Assembly: GCA_963681505.1 (NCBI GenBank)
Contig: OY811981.1
Span: 4,558,317 to 4,622,316 of the forward strand
DNA: 64,000 bases
Direction of reading: 5' to 3'
From: Eunapius fragilis
Lineage: Eukaryota > Porifera > Demospongiae > Spongillida > Spongillidae
The translations under genes were made by a program, and so were the position numbers. The notes under the pieces are model-generated. The model ran no database searches. It worked only from the letters and a program-made list of their open reading frames with translations, and was not told the DNA's origin. This document shows positions 35,251 through 46,654 of this stretch, one piece after another (position 1 is the stretch's first letter; the number at the start of each line of letters is the position of its first letter).

Positions 35251-35258
35251 TATTTATA
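35251..35258 (-). promoter_or_regulatory. TATA box (TATAAATA) of the histidine-tract gene
   Basis: TATAAATA on the minus strand, 45-52 bp upstream of the ATG at 35206. This puts a predicted transcription start about 15-20 bp before the start codon. Confidence 0.55.
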
Positions 35259-35477
35259 CTTAATTGTCTAATACCGGAAGCCCACCAGTACACATGACCA
35301 GCACAAAGTTATAAGTATTTTAGGGTAGGTGTTTTTTTTACAACTACATTCCAACACCCCCCCCCCCCCACCCCTCACTCCCCACTACGTTACCTTTTGG
35401 GTCACTTATATATACAGTACATGCAGCGCAAAACAAATATTGCTGCCTGTACATGTGAGTATATATGTGTGTGTGTG

Positions 35478-35527
<50 letters not shown>

Positions 35528-35935
35528 CGCGCGTATGTGCGTGCATCGGTGCATGCGCATGTCCCTTTAAATACAACATCCCACTTTTAGATACCAGTAC
35601 TTAGGGATCAGAATTTGCCATGTTTGGAGAAGCAGCAGAAAAAGAGCATTGCATTGATTTGTCTTAATTCTCCATGTATGCAGAAGCTGAAGTGATTCAA
35701 GAAGTGAATGTAATTACCATCCGATCATGAATCAGCAGGATAATATATGGCGCGAGACTGATTCGTGCCAAATGTATCACCGAGTCAGCTCTATATACGC
35801 TAAATCAATTATGTGTACCGCATTGGGTATGTACCTCCATTCATCAAAGTATATATACCCCTCATTTTTTATACTGCATACCTCAGCCTAGAGCTGCCCT
35901 CCACATTGGATGTATATATATATGCCTCCGCATTA
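35259..35935. other. intergenic with (GT)n(GC)n microsatellite
   Basis: Bases 35466-35533 are alternating purine-pyrimidine (gt repeats followed by gcgcgcgcgcgc), a classic Z-DNA-prone tract. A C homopolymer lies near 35357-35368. No gene is seen. Confidence 0.7.
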
Positions 35936-36200
35936 GGGTAACGTAAGTAGTGTTCGCCACCCACGGGTACCGATGTCGGTTGTCTTGAGTATGCAGCAAA
36001 AAGGATGGATAATTATACCAGATTTCAAGAGATCGTCGGCCCTTACTCTAACTACTACCGCTTCGTTTATTCAAAAACATGCTCTGTACGAAGGAAAACA
36101 ACTGTTTTATCTTATTAAACGGATTTCTAGTACAGTCGCCAGTGCGGTTGGTCTTTGGCCATGTAATGGTTGGAGTGTTCGCCACCCTCCTGTATCAGCG
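35936..36200. repeat. probable fragment of the GGGTARCGTA-type MITE
   Basis: Begins TAGGGTAACGTAAGTAGTGT and contains gtgttcgccaccc twice. This resembles the left end and interior of the TA-flanked element at 46418-46654. A matching right end is not visible. Confidence 0.4.
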
Positions 36201-36329
36201 GCGTAGACAACTTTTTTAAACTTGGGGGGGGGGGGGGGGCCAAATTTTAACCACTTGACTACTAATTAAATATTCTGATACATGTAGATATAAATTTGTT
36301 GATAAGCAATGAATGAACACATAATTAAA

Positions 36330-36605
36330 ATAAAAACATTCTCTAACGAGAGAGTTTTTGGTATATAGGATTGACCAATGGTGGTGTAAAAAGCACGGAA
36401 ACAAGAATTTTACTTGAAAATTGAAATAGGCCTATATTTAGCCCATTACTCAGGCATGTGCTGTTATATTGTGAGTGTGCTAAATATAGGCCTATTTCAA
36501 TTTTCCAGTAAAATTTCTGCCACTCTTGTTTCCATGCTTTTTACACCACCATTGGTCAATCCTATATACCAACAACTCTCTCATTAGAGAATGTTTTATT
36601 TACTT
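36330..36605. mobile_element. hairpin MITE, family 2 (copy 2)
   Basis: Arms from taaaaacattctctaacgag to the complement ending atttacttg. The outermost left bases have diverged. It lies 41 bp from the stop codon of the proline-rich exon of composite copy A. Confidence 0.85.
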
Positions 36606-36645
36606 GTTTCATAAGTTTTTTTTCGCCCTGTCAGCAGTATCGTAG

Positions 36646-37049
36646 TCAATAATCAAATGTATCATAATAATAATTATAATTATAAGAATTTGTTGAATGT
36701 ATTATAGTTAGTCCACGCCTGCGCCCTCTTCTTCTTTGGGGACGTCCTCCTCCCCGGCCTCCTCGCCATGCTTGTTCTGACCAGGCGGGCCAGGGTGGCA
36801 GTGGCCATGCAGGCCAGGGAGGAAGCACTGCTGTTGGTGGTGGGTCCATCGCTGCTGCTGGTGGTGGTGGGTCCATCGCTGCTGGTGGTGGTGGTGGTGG
36901 GGGCATCGCTGGTGGTGGTGGTGGGGGCATCGCTGCTGGTGGTGGCGGGGGCATCGCTGCTGGTGGTGGTGGGGGGGGGGGGGGGGGGGGGGGCATCGTT
37001 GGTGGTGGTGGTGGGTCCATCGCTGCTGGTGGTGGTGGGTCCATTGCTG
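36646..37049 (-). CDS. proline-rich/RGG last exon, composite repeat copy A
   Basis: Open frame from an acceptor (ctcccaccag, just before 37049) to a stop at 36646. It has runs of PPPPP with AAMDPPP and AMPPPP repeats, then LPPWPAWPLPPWPAW, a basic RGG segment (AWRGGRGGGRPQRRRGRRRG) and a Tyr/Asn tail (SYNYNYYYD). The paralogous exon at 47849-48349 keeps this frame and these C-terminal motifs, so the proline frame is the real one; the overlapping His/Gln frame is a shadow. The architecture suggests a low-complexity RNA-binding-like tail. Upstream exons are inferred, not proven, to be the lysine-rich exon at 38751-38212. Confidence 0.5.
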
Positions 37050-37121
37050 CTGGTGGGAGAAGGATATGGTTACAGTTATTTTCATTTCACCTATAGTTCT
37101 CAGCCCTTGCAACTGAAATTA

Positions 37122-37300
37122 TACAAGTATATAAAAACATTCTCTAACGAGAGAGTTGTTGGTATATAGGATTGACCAATGGTGGTGTAAAAAGCATGGA
37201 AACAAGAGTGACAGAAATTTTACTGGAAAATTGAAATAGGCCTATTTTTAGCCCATTACTCAGGCATGAGCTGTTATATTTTGAGTGTGCTAAATATAGG
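37122..37300. mobile_element. half hairpin MITE, family 2 (copy 3)
   Basis: Contains a complete left arm (acaagtatataaaaacattc onward) and stops at ctaaatatagg, so most of the right arm is missing. Confidence 0.82.
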
Positions 37301-37588
37301 TGCACTATTCAGCGGGTGAATGACTTTTACACCTTGCAAAGCCTTAACACGTGTGTAGACTGTGCTATAATTCTATTGGTCCAATTCCATCATATAAATG
37401 ACAGGGAGGGAAGGGGTTTCTGTGTATCAGTTGTGCTAAAAATCTATTGGTTAAATTTGATCCAGTAAAAATGCTCCCATCTAAACATGGAGGTGTAGCC
37501 GACTTGCGTATAGATGGATAGTGTGGGAACTCAGGAAGTGAACTACATGGCTCAGTGTAGATCGAAACGCGGTAGTAGGGCCGCCCGA

Positions 37589-38136
37589 TAGTCTCGTCCC
37601 CAGACCCAACGGACGCAGCTGCGGATGGATTACATCACCGCTACGCGTCAGTAGGGTCTGAGGGCACGTTGGATTCGATCGCTTCGCCTTGTAGAGAAGG
37701 ATATTAAAGCTTACCATCGCGTGTGCAGCCGTCACTTTCCTTTGGATGGACAAAGCGATCCCCTTGACCTGTATCCAGTTGGATTAAGTGCGGATGTAAA
37801 TGTCATTCCTGAAGGGAACAGTGGTCAGGATTCACTTGGGGTTCGAAGCCCATCTGAAATGGAAGTTCCTGTACATGCAGTTACATGTAGTGTGGCCACT
37901 AGTACTGTGGCGGCGACCTAGATACACTCTTGTCCAACTTACGAGTCATTTTACACACGACACATACGTCTCCCGTCATGATTCTACACAGGAAGAACTC
38001 CGGAAGTGACGCGTTTAAGAATAATTGCATTCCTTACGCCGTTAAAGGGAAGGGTCTATTTCTCCAGACCCTACTGACGCGTAGCGTTGATGTAATCCAT
38101 CCGCTGCTGCGTCCGTTGGGTCTGGGGACGAGACTA
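37589..38136. mobile_element. 548-bp P-element-like TIR transposon with THAP-domain remnant
   Basis: Inverted ends TAGTCTCGTCCCCAGACCC and its complement, extending about 75 bp inward through ggattacatcaccgctacgc (left) and its partner in the right arm. It is flanked on both sides by GCCGCCCGA, a perfect 8-9 bp target duplication. Inside, on the plus strand, 37668-37790 reads WIRSLRLVEKDIKAYHRVCS, then RHFPLDGQ, the second half of a THAP zinc finger (C..HF). A THAP domain together with 8-bp duplications points to the P-element superfamily. No catalytic region remains. It sits in the presumed intron of composite copy A. Confidence 0.78.
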
Positions 38137-38211
38137 GCCGCCCGACTATACTGTACAAATGTTGCATGCACAGCTTTTTAATGTTAATTAATACAACATG
38201 CCATAACATAC

Positions 38212-38751
38212 CTTTGGGTGGTAGTGGTAGTTCTGTGACCCCTGCGGTACCGCGTCCTCTCGGAAGCACATTTAGCCAATCGGACAGCGGGGTCATTCCA
38301 ATACCGACTCCTTTTAGATGCTTTAATGGCAGCTGAATTGTCCTCGTATTTCTGCCTGTTAGCAGGTGCAACGCGGTTTCCCTCGAGGTCCTCTACATAT
38401 CGCCGCCTTTTAGCAGCACGGTTCTCCTCGAGGTCTTCTTCATAAAGCCGCCTTTTAGCAGCACGGTTCTCCTCGAGGTCCTCTTCATATCGCCACCGCC
38501 TTTTAGCAGGACGGTTCTCCTCGAGGTCCTCTTCATATCTCCGCCTTTTCAGATCGCTTAGATTCAAGATCTGCGTTGTAGTTGTCACATACAGAGGCCT
38601 TCTTCTTTTCGGGATCGGCTTTGTAGTTGTCACATACAGAGGCCTTCTTCTATTCGGGATTGGCCATGTAGAGCGCTAGGGCTTTAGCTTTGTTCTCGTC
38701 TTGCTTCCGCTCGTTGCTTAGCTTGCACTTCTTTTGATTACACAAAGGCAT
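38212..38751 (-). pseudogene. lysine-rich repeat first exon, composite copy A (broken)
   Basis: Minus-strand reading from ATG 38751 (MPLCNQKKC) to a donor CAAAG|GTATGTTATGG at 38212. It retains KKASVCDNY repeats, then units of RYEEDLEENRAAKRR, then SKRSRYWNDPAVRLAK. Frameshifts and stops interrupt it (for example after the first KADPE-type unit), so it is not translatable as one frame. The undamaged design is clearer in copy B. Confidence 0.65.
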
Positions 38752-39599
38752 TTTTAGAAAAACAACTTCACTATGGCCAAAGTAACAACTGAACTACATT
38801 TAGTGCAGGTTAGAGACCTAAAATTATTAATAAATATATATGGGACGGTGTCCAGCAAAATCACCCTTCTGGAGTTTTAATTTTATCACTATAAAAATTG
38901 TACGTTACAAAAAGCAACATATCTTCACAACGGTTTCATATTTTCTTTTCAAATTTCGTACTCTTGTTCACACATCAGTTCTCTCTGTGCAAACCGAATT
39001 TGGTGCTCTAGATATGTTCCATGCCATGGTTATAAAGGTCTCTAACCCAATGGGTTAACATTCCACATTTCTCCAGATACGAGTGACGATAACATGTCAA
39101 ATTTGGAGTGTACATAGAAGGGTCCTGTAGCTATTGATTTCTGCAGATCGTTGCGTTTTTTCTTATCCGTTACGGAGATATGGATTTTCAAAGTAATTCG
39201 ACATTTCGCGCCACTCACCCTATTCCAATATGCCATTATGTAATGGCACGCCCTTTAAATTTGAAGTTAGGTAATTAACTCCGCTTTGATCGTATATAAG
39301 CGATCGTACCTCGTACGCTACGTTTCAACATAAAACAGTATCGTACATTCACATGTATCGCTTATGCTGGATCTGTGAATATTCATGGAGTTTATATTGT
39401 GCACCCTTTTTCTATATCTGCTCAGTTTGTGGCATGTACATGTAAGCATGCACGTACCATGCCTTCTAATCATGGGGCCCCTTCTTCACCCTCTACACTA
39501 GTCTGGGGACCAGATGACTTGCTTGCGACAGTCAGTTATCTGGTACACAAACTGCAGTACCTTTACTTAGTATGGCATATCACTCTAGACCATTCATAT

Positions 39600-41560
39600 T
39601 CACTGCCCTTCTTTCTTTCTTACCTCCCCCCCTCCTCCTCTTCCTATCTTCCTTCATCCACCCATCCTCCTCCTCCTCCCCTCCTCCTCCTTCTTTTACT
39701 CCCTCTCATTTTCCCTCCTACCTTCCCTCCTATTACACATAACACCCCTCCTCCTTTCTTTTGATTGCATCCACACCTCCCCCTCCTCCTCCTACTTCTA
39801 CGTTCCTACCTGTTGCATCCTCCCCTCCTCCTTTCTTTTTCCCGTTGCATTTACGCCCAACTTCTCCTCCCCCTCCTCTACGTCCTTCTCCTCCTCTTCC
39901 TATCTTCCTTCATCCACCCATCCTCCTCCTCCTTCCTCCTTCTCCCTCCTCCTCACCTCCCCTTCTCCTCCTCTTACTCCCTCTCATTTTCCCTCCTACC
40001 TTCCTTCTTATTACACCTACCCCTCCCCTCCTTTTTTTGATTGCATCCAAACCTCCCCTCCTCCTCCTCATCCTCCTACTTCTATCTTCCTACCCGTTGC
40101 ATCCTTCCCTCCTCCCATTCTTCTTCCCGTTGCATCCACTCCCCACCTTCTTCTCCCTCTTCTCTACCTCCTTCTCCTCCTCTTCCTATCTTCCTTNNNN
40201 NNNNNNNNNNNNNNNNNNNNNNNNNNNNNNNNNNNNNNNNNNNNNNNNNNNNNNNNNNNNNNNNNNNNNNNNNNNNNNNNNNNNNNNNNNNNNNNNNNNN
40301 NNNNNNNNNNNNNNNNNNNNNNNNNNNNNNNNNNNNNNNNNNNNNNNNNNNNNNNNNNNNNNNNNNNNNNNNNNNNNNNNNNNNNNNNNNNNNNNNCCTC
40401 CTCCCCTCCCCCTCCTACTCCTCTTACTCCTCTCATTTTTCCCTCCCACCTTCCTTCCTATTACACCTACCCCTCCCCCTCCTCCTTTCTTTTGATTGCA
40501 TCCACACCTCCCCCTCCTCCTCCACCTACTTCCACCTTCCTACCTGTTGCAACCTCCCCACCTCCCCCTCCATCCACCCATCCTCCTCCTCTCCTCCCCT
40601 CCCTCCTCCTCCTCCTATCTTCCTTCATCCACCCATTCTCCTCCTCTCCTCTCTCCCTCCTCCTCCTCCTCATCTCCCCCTCCTCTCCTCACCCTCCTCC
40701 TCCTCTTACTCCTCTCATTTCCCTCCTACCTTCCTTCCTATCACCTACCCCTCCCCCTCCTTTCTTTTGATTGCATCAAACCTCCCGTCCTCCCCCTCCT
40801 CCTCCTTCCATTCTTCCCATTGCATCCAGCCCACCTTCTCCTCTACCTCCTCCTCTTCCTATCTTCCCTCATCCACTCATCCTCCCCTCCCCTCTCCCTC
40901 CTCCTCCTCCTCCTATCTTCATCACCATCCTCCTCCTCTCCGTCTCCCCTCCTCTACCCTCCTCCTCTCCTCCTCCCCTTCCCATCCCCTCCTCGCCTCT
41001 TACTCCCTCTCATTTTCTCTCCTACCCTCCTTCCTATTAACCTAACCCCCTACTCCTCCTTTTGTTTTGATTGCATCCACACCTCCCCTCCTCCTCATCC
41101 TCCCGCTACTTCTACCTTCTACCTGTTGCATCCTCCTCCTCCTTCCATTCTTCCGTTGCATCCACACCCACCTTCTCTCCTCCTCTACCCCCTCTTCTAT
41201 CTCCATCATCCTCCCCTCCCCTCCCCTCCTCTCCTCTTCCTCCTCTCCCTCCTCTCCCTCCTTTTCTTCCTATCTTCCTTCATCCACCCATCCTCCCCTC
41301 CTCCTCCCTCCTCCTCTCTCCTCCCTCCTCCATTCTTTGATTGCATCCACACCTCCTCCTCATCCTCCTACTTTTACCTTCCTACCTGTTGCATCCTCCC
41401 TCTCCTCCCCCTCCTCCATTCTTCCTGTGCATCCACCCCCCACCTTCTCCTCCCCTTCCTCTACCTCCTTCTCCTCCTCCTACCCCCATCCTCCTCCTTC
41501 TACCTTTCTTCCCATTGCATCCACCCTCCTCCTCCTCCTCCTTTCCATTGTATAAATAAA
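39600..41560 (+). repeat. pyrimidine-rich array, left arm of the palindrome
   Basis: About 2 kb of almost pure C/T on plus, built of units of about 270-300 bp that each contain gattgcatccacacctcccc, cctgttgcatcc and atcttccttcatccaccc. It contains the assembly gap. Pyrimidine-only strands cannot form stop codons, so every frame is open and the long Ser/Pro/Leu ORFs have no meaning. Confidence 0.9.
40197..40396. other. assembly gap (200 N)
   Basis: Exactly 200 undetermined bases inside the tandem array, probably of placeholder length. Confidence 1.
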
Positions 41561-41783
41561 TGATAAGAGACATGTGTCGGAAGATACAATTCCTTATTTA
41601 TCCAGCTTTAAAACTATTGGTATTGTAAGTCAATGTGTTGTAAATTTGCAAGCACCCGGAATCATTTTGGCACTTCAGCATATATAATGTTCTAGCAATA
41701 TAACCTTTCATGGGTTATTAAAAAGGTGATGATGCAACAACCTAGTAGGCACTGCCAACAATTAGTCAGGGACATCAGATGCT

Positions 41784-41814
<31 letters not shown>

Positions 41815-42229
41815 TTACTTATAGTGTACTTTGTTTATGGAAAGACCTTAGTGCTATGACATGCACGCATGTAGTTCAAAACTACTTGTTCTAACTTCCA
41901 TGTAGAGCGTACAAGGTACTTGGATTCTACCATGTACCATTCTACCATGCTTGCTTGTCTAAGTAAACCACTGGCCACCCACAATCTGTACTGATAAGGG
42001 TATAATAATATTCATAAAGGCTTATACCAACATACATTCCCTTGTGTAGAGCTCTAGAGTTCAGTTCTTGCACAGGCTCTGTATATAATCTCTTATAATA
42101 GCCTTTTCTAGTTGCATGTAGTTTGCCCATCCCAAAAAATACATTCCGCTGACTCCTAGGTGAAAACATATATATCGAGGTGAACACTTCCTTTGAAACA
42201 AAGTGGTTTATATTAAATACCCTCCCTAC
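41561..42229. other. centre spacer of the palindrome
   Basis: About 670 bp of ordinary mixed sequence between the two arrays, with a C homopolymer near 41784-41811. I see no inverted symmetry and no gene in it. The open frame that enters from the purine-rich array ends here at 41942. Confidence 0.6.
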
Positions 42230-45200
42230 CCAAGAAGATGGAAGGGGAGGAGGAGAATGAGGAGGAGGTAGAGGAGGGGGGAGGAGGTAGAGGAGGGGGA
42301 GGAGGTAGAGGAGGGGGGAGAAGGTAGAGGAGGGGGAGTAGGTAGAGGAGGGGGAGGAGGTAGAGGAGAGGGAGGAGGAGGTAGAGGAGGGGGAGAAGGA
42401 GGAGGTAGAGGAGGGGGGTGGGGAGGTAGAGGATGAGGAGGAGGAACAGGAGGAAGTAAAGGAGGGAGAGGGATGGGTGCAACTGGAAGAATGGAAGGAG
42501 GAAGAGAGGGAGGAGGGGAGGATGCAACCAGTAAGAAGGTAGAAGTAGGAGGATGAGGAGAAGGAGGAGGGGGAGGTGTGGATGGAAGGAGGAGGGGGAG
42601 GGGGAGGTGTGGATGCAAGGAGGAGGGGGAGGGGGAGGTGTAATAGGAAGGAAGGTAGAAGGGAAAATGAGAGGGAGTAAGAGGAGGAGGATGAGGGGGA
42701 GGAGAGGAGGAGAGGAGGAGGAGGGGAGGAGGAGGGAGGAGGATGGGTGGATGAAGGAAGATAGGAGGAGGAGGGGGAGGGGAGGAAGAGGAGAGGAGGA
42801 GGATGGGTGGACGCAAGAAGATAGGAAGAGGAGGTAGATGAGGAAAAGGAGGTAGAGGAAGAGGAGGAGAAGGTGGGGGTGGATGCAACGGGTAGAATGG
42901 AAGGAGGAGGAGGGGAGGATGCAATAGGTAGGAAGGTAGACGTAGGAGAATGAGGAGGAGGAGGGGAGGTGTAGATGAAATTAAAAGAAAGGTGGAGGGG
43001 GAGGGGGAGGTGTAATGGGAAGGAAGGTAGGAGGTAAAATGAGAGGGAGTAAGAGGAGGAGGAGGGGGAGAGAGGAGGAAGAGTTGAAGATGGGAGGAGG
43101 ATGGGTGGATGAAGGAAGATAGGAGGAGGGGAGAGGAGGAGGAGGAGAGGAGGAAGATGGGTGGATGAAGGAAGATAGGAAGAGGAGGGAGAAGAGGGGG
43201 AGGAGAAGGTGGGAGTGGATGCAATGGGAAGAATGGAAGGAGGAAGAGGGGGAGGATGCAACGGGTAGGAAGGTAGAAGTAGGAGGATGAGGAGGATGAG
43301 GAGGAAGAGAAGGGGGAGGTGTGGATGCAATGAAATGAAAGGAGGAGGGGTAGGTGTAATAGGAAGGAAGGTAGGAGGGAAAATGAGACGAGTAAGAGGA
43401 GGAGGAGGGGAAGGAGAGGAGGAGGAGGAAGGGAGGAGGTGGGGAGAATGGGGAGGAGGATGGGTGGATGAAGGAAGATAGGCTGAGGAGGGAGAAGAGG
43501 AGAAGGAGGTAGAGGAGGGGGAGGATGCAACGGGTAGAATGGAAGGAGGAGGAGGGGAGGATGCAATGAGTAGGAAGGTAGAAGTAGGAGGATGAGGAGG
43601 AGGGGGAGGTGTGGATGCAATCAAAACAAAGGAGGAGGGGAGGGGTAGGTGTAATAGGAAGGAAGGTAGGAGGAAAAATGAGAGGGAGTAAGAGGAGGAG
43701 GAGGGGAGGGGAGGAGGAGGGGAGGGGAGGAGGAGGGGAGGGGAGGAAGAGGGGAGGGGAGGAGGAGGGGAGGAGGAGGAGGAGGGGATGAGGAGGAGGG
43801 AAGGAGGAGGATGGGAGGAGGAGGATGGGTGGATGAAGGAAGATAGGAAGAGGAGGGAGAAGAGGAGAAGGAGGTAGAGGAGGGGAAGGAGAAGGTGGGG
43901 GTGGATGCAACGGAAAGAATGGAAGGAGGAGGGGAGGATGCAACGGGTAGGAAGGTAGAAGTAGGGGAGGGGAGGAGGAGGGGAGGAGGAGAGGAGAAGA
44001 GGGGAGGAGGGTAGGAGGAGGAGGGGAGGAGGAGGAGGGGAGGAGGGGAGGAGGAGGGGAGGTGGAGGGGAGGAGGGAGGAGGAGGGAGGAGGAGGGGAG
44101 GAGGATGGGTGGATGAAGATAGGAGGAGGAGGAGGGGGAGAGGAGGGAGGAGGGGAGGAGAGGAGGAGGGGAGGAGGAGGATGGGTAGATGAAGAAAGAT
44201 AGGCAGAGGAGAAGGAGGTAGAGGAGGGGGAGGAAAAGGTGGGGTGGATGCAACGGGAAGAATGGAAGGAGGAGGAGGGGGAGGAGGGGAGGATGCAACG
44301 GGTAGGAAGATAAAAGTAGGAGGATGAGGAGGAGGAGGGGAGGTGTGGATGCAATCAAAAGAAAGGAGGGGGTAGGTGTAATAGGATAGAAGGTAGGTTG
44401 AAAAATGAGAGGAGTAAGAGGAGGGGAGGAGGGGAGGAGGAGGACGAGGGGAGGAGGAGGAGGGAGTAGGGGAGGAGGAGGGAGTAGGGGAGGAGGAGGA
44501 GGGAGTAGGGGAGGAGGAGGAGGGAGTAGGGGAGGAGGAGGAGGGAGTAGGGGAGGAGGAGGAGGGAGTAGGGGAGGAGGAGGAGGGAGTAGGGGAGGAG
44601 GAGGAGGGAGTAGGGGAGGAGGAGGAGGGAGTAGGGGAGGAGGAGGAGGGAGTAGGGGAGGAGGAGGAGGGAGTAGGGGAGGAGGAGGAGGGAGTAGGGG
44701 AGGAGGAGGAGGGAGTAGGGGAGGAGGAGGAGGGAGTAGGGGAGGAGGAGGAGGGAGTAGGGGAGGAGGAGGAGGGAGTAGGGGAGGAGGAGGAGGGAGG
44801 AGGGGAGGAGGAGGAGGGAGTAGGGGAGGAGGAGGAGGGAGTAGGGGAGGAGGAGGAGGGAGTAGGGGAGGAGGAGGAGGGAGTAGGGGAGGAGGAGGAG
44901 GGAGTAGGGGAGGAGGAGGAGGGGAGGAGGAGGATGGGTGGATAAAAGAAGATAGGAAGAGGAGGTCGGAGAGGAGGAGAAGAAGGTAGAGGAGGGGGAG
45001 GAGAAGGTGGGGTGGATGCAACGGGTAGAAAGGTAGAATTAGAATGAGGAGGAGGGGGAGGTGTGGATGCAATGAAACGAAACGAGGAGGGGGTTGGTGT
45101 AATAGGAAGAAAGGTAGGAGGGAAAATGAGATGGAGTAAGAGGAGGAGGAGGGGAAGGAGAGGAGGAGGGGAAGAAGAGGAGGAGGAGGAAGGGAGGAGG

Positions 45201-46195
45201 AGGGAAGAATGGGGAGGAGGATGGGTGGATGAAGGAAGATAGGAGGAGGAGGGGAGGAGAGGAGGAGGATGGGTGGATGGAGGGGGAGGATGCAACGGGT
45301 AGGAAGGTAGAAGTAGGAGGATGAGGAGGAGGGGAGGTGTGGATGCAATCAAAAGAAAGGAGGGTGAGGGGTAGGTGTAATAGGAAGGAAGGTAGGAGGG
45401 AAATGAGAGGGAGTAAGAGGAGGAGGAGGAGAGGAGGAGGATGGGAGGAGGAGGAGGGGAGGAGGATGGGTAGATGAAGATAGGAGGAGGAGGAGGGGGA
45501 GAGGAGGAGGGGAGGAGAGGAGGAGAGAGGAGGAGGGGAGGAGGAGGATGAGTGGATGAAGGAAGATAGGAAGAGGAGAAGAACGAGGTAGAGGAGAGGG
45601 AGGAGAAGGTGGGGAGTGGATGCAACGGGAAGAAGAATGGGAGGAGGGGAGGAGGGAAGGATGCAACGGGTAGGAAGATAGAAGTAGGAGGATGAGGAGG
45701 AGGAGGGGAGGTTTGGATGCAATCAAAAAAAGGAGGGGAGGGGTAGGTGTAATAAGAAGGAAGGTAGGAGGGAAAATGAGAGGGAGTAAGAGGAGGAGAA
45801 GGGGAGGTGAGGAGGAGGGAGGAGGAGGAAGGAGGAGGAGGGGAGGAGGAGGATGGGTGGATGAAGGAAGATAGGAAGAGGAGGAGAAGGACGTAGAGGA
45901 GGGGGAGGAGAAGTTGGGCGTAAATGCAACGGGAAAAAGAAAGGAGGAGGGGAGGATGCAACAGGTAGGAACGTAGAAGTAGGAGGATGAGGAGGAGGAG
46001 GGGGAGGTGTGGATGCAATCAAAAGAAAGGAGGAGGGGTGTTATGTGTAATAGGAGGGAAGGTAGGAGGGAAAATGAGAGGGAGTAAAAGAAGGAGGAGG
46101 AGGAGAGGAGGAGGGGAGGAGGAGGAGGATGGGTGGATGAAGGAAGATAGGAAGAGGTGGAGGGAGAGGAGGAGGAGGAGGAGGGGGAGGAGGTA
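42230..46195 (-). repeat. purine-rich array, right arm of the palindrome
   Basis: About 4 kb of almost pure A/G on plus, the inverted counterpart of 39600-41560, with the same internal marks (ggtgtggatgcaatcaaaa, ggatgcaacgggtaggaagg). It is about twice as long as the left array, so either the arms have expanded unequally or the gap hides sequence. Confidence 0.9.
44440..44925. repeat. 21-bp minisatellite nested in the purine-rich arm
   Basis: About 22 near-perfect copies of gggagtaggggaggaggag plus ga. A 21-bp unit gives Gly/Ser/Arg heptapeptide repeats on plus and SSSSPTP repeats on minus; neither is likely to be translated. It has no counterpart in the visible left arm. Confidence 0.92.
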
Positions 46196-46417
46196 AGAAA
46201 GAAAGAAGGGCAGTGAATATGAATGGTCTAGAGAGATATGCCATACTAAGTAAAGGTACTGCAGTTTGTGTACCAGATAACTGACTGTCGCAAGCAAGTC
46301 ATCTGGTCCCCAGACTAGTGTAGTGGGCCCCATGATTAGAAGGCATGGTACGTGCATGCTTACATGTACATGCCACAAACTGAGCAGATATAGAAAAAGG
46401 GTGCACGATATAAACTA

Positions 46418-46654
46418 GGGTAGCGTAGGTAGTGATCGCCACCTGCGATAACGTCAGGAGTGTTCGCCACCCCCCTGTTTATTCCACAGAGCAACGTTAC
46501 TTGCGTAAAACTGTGTATGGTACTAACTAAGGAGCCTATTAGGGTTGTTTTAAACTCATACAGAAAGATCTAAACTTACTATTTTTGTTTTTATACTCTA
46601 TTAAAAGTGCGGGTGGCGACTACTCCTCCCTGGCGAATATACCTGACGCTACCC
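46418..46654. mobile_element. 237-bp TA-flanked MITE inserted in the right arm of the palindrome
   Basis: Ends GGGTAGCGTAGGTAGTGATC and the imperfect complement closing cctgacgctaccc, flanked by TA on both sides. The left arm of the palindrome preserves the uninterrupted site (ataaactccatgaat as read on minus), so the insertion came after the palindrome formed. TA duplication suggests a Tc1/mariner-like mechanism. Confidence 0.78.

Noticed and set aside
37838-37860. tRNA T-arm-like word ggttcgaagcc
   Set aside because: No acceptor, D-arm or anticodon stem could be found around it; it lies inside the P-like element.
44405-44989. Gly/Arg/Ser-rich plus-strand ORF of 194 codons
   Set aside because: A translation of the 21-bp purine minisatellite; no gene signals.
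41942-46018. 1358-codon minus-strand ORF (and overlapping 334-575-codon ORFs) rich in Ser, Pro and Leu
   Set aside because: They lie in pyrimidine-only strands where stop codons cannot occur; all frames are open together, units are not multiples of three, and no domain or splice structure supports translation.
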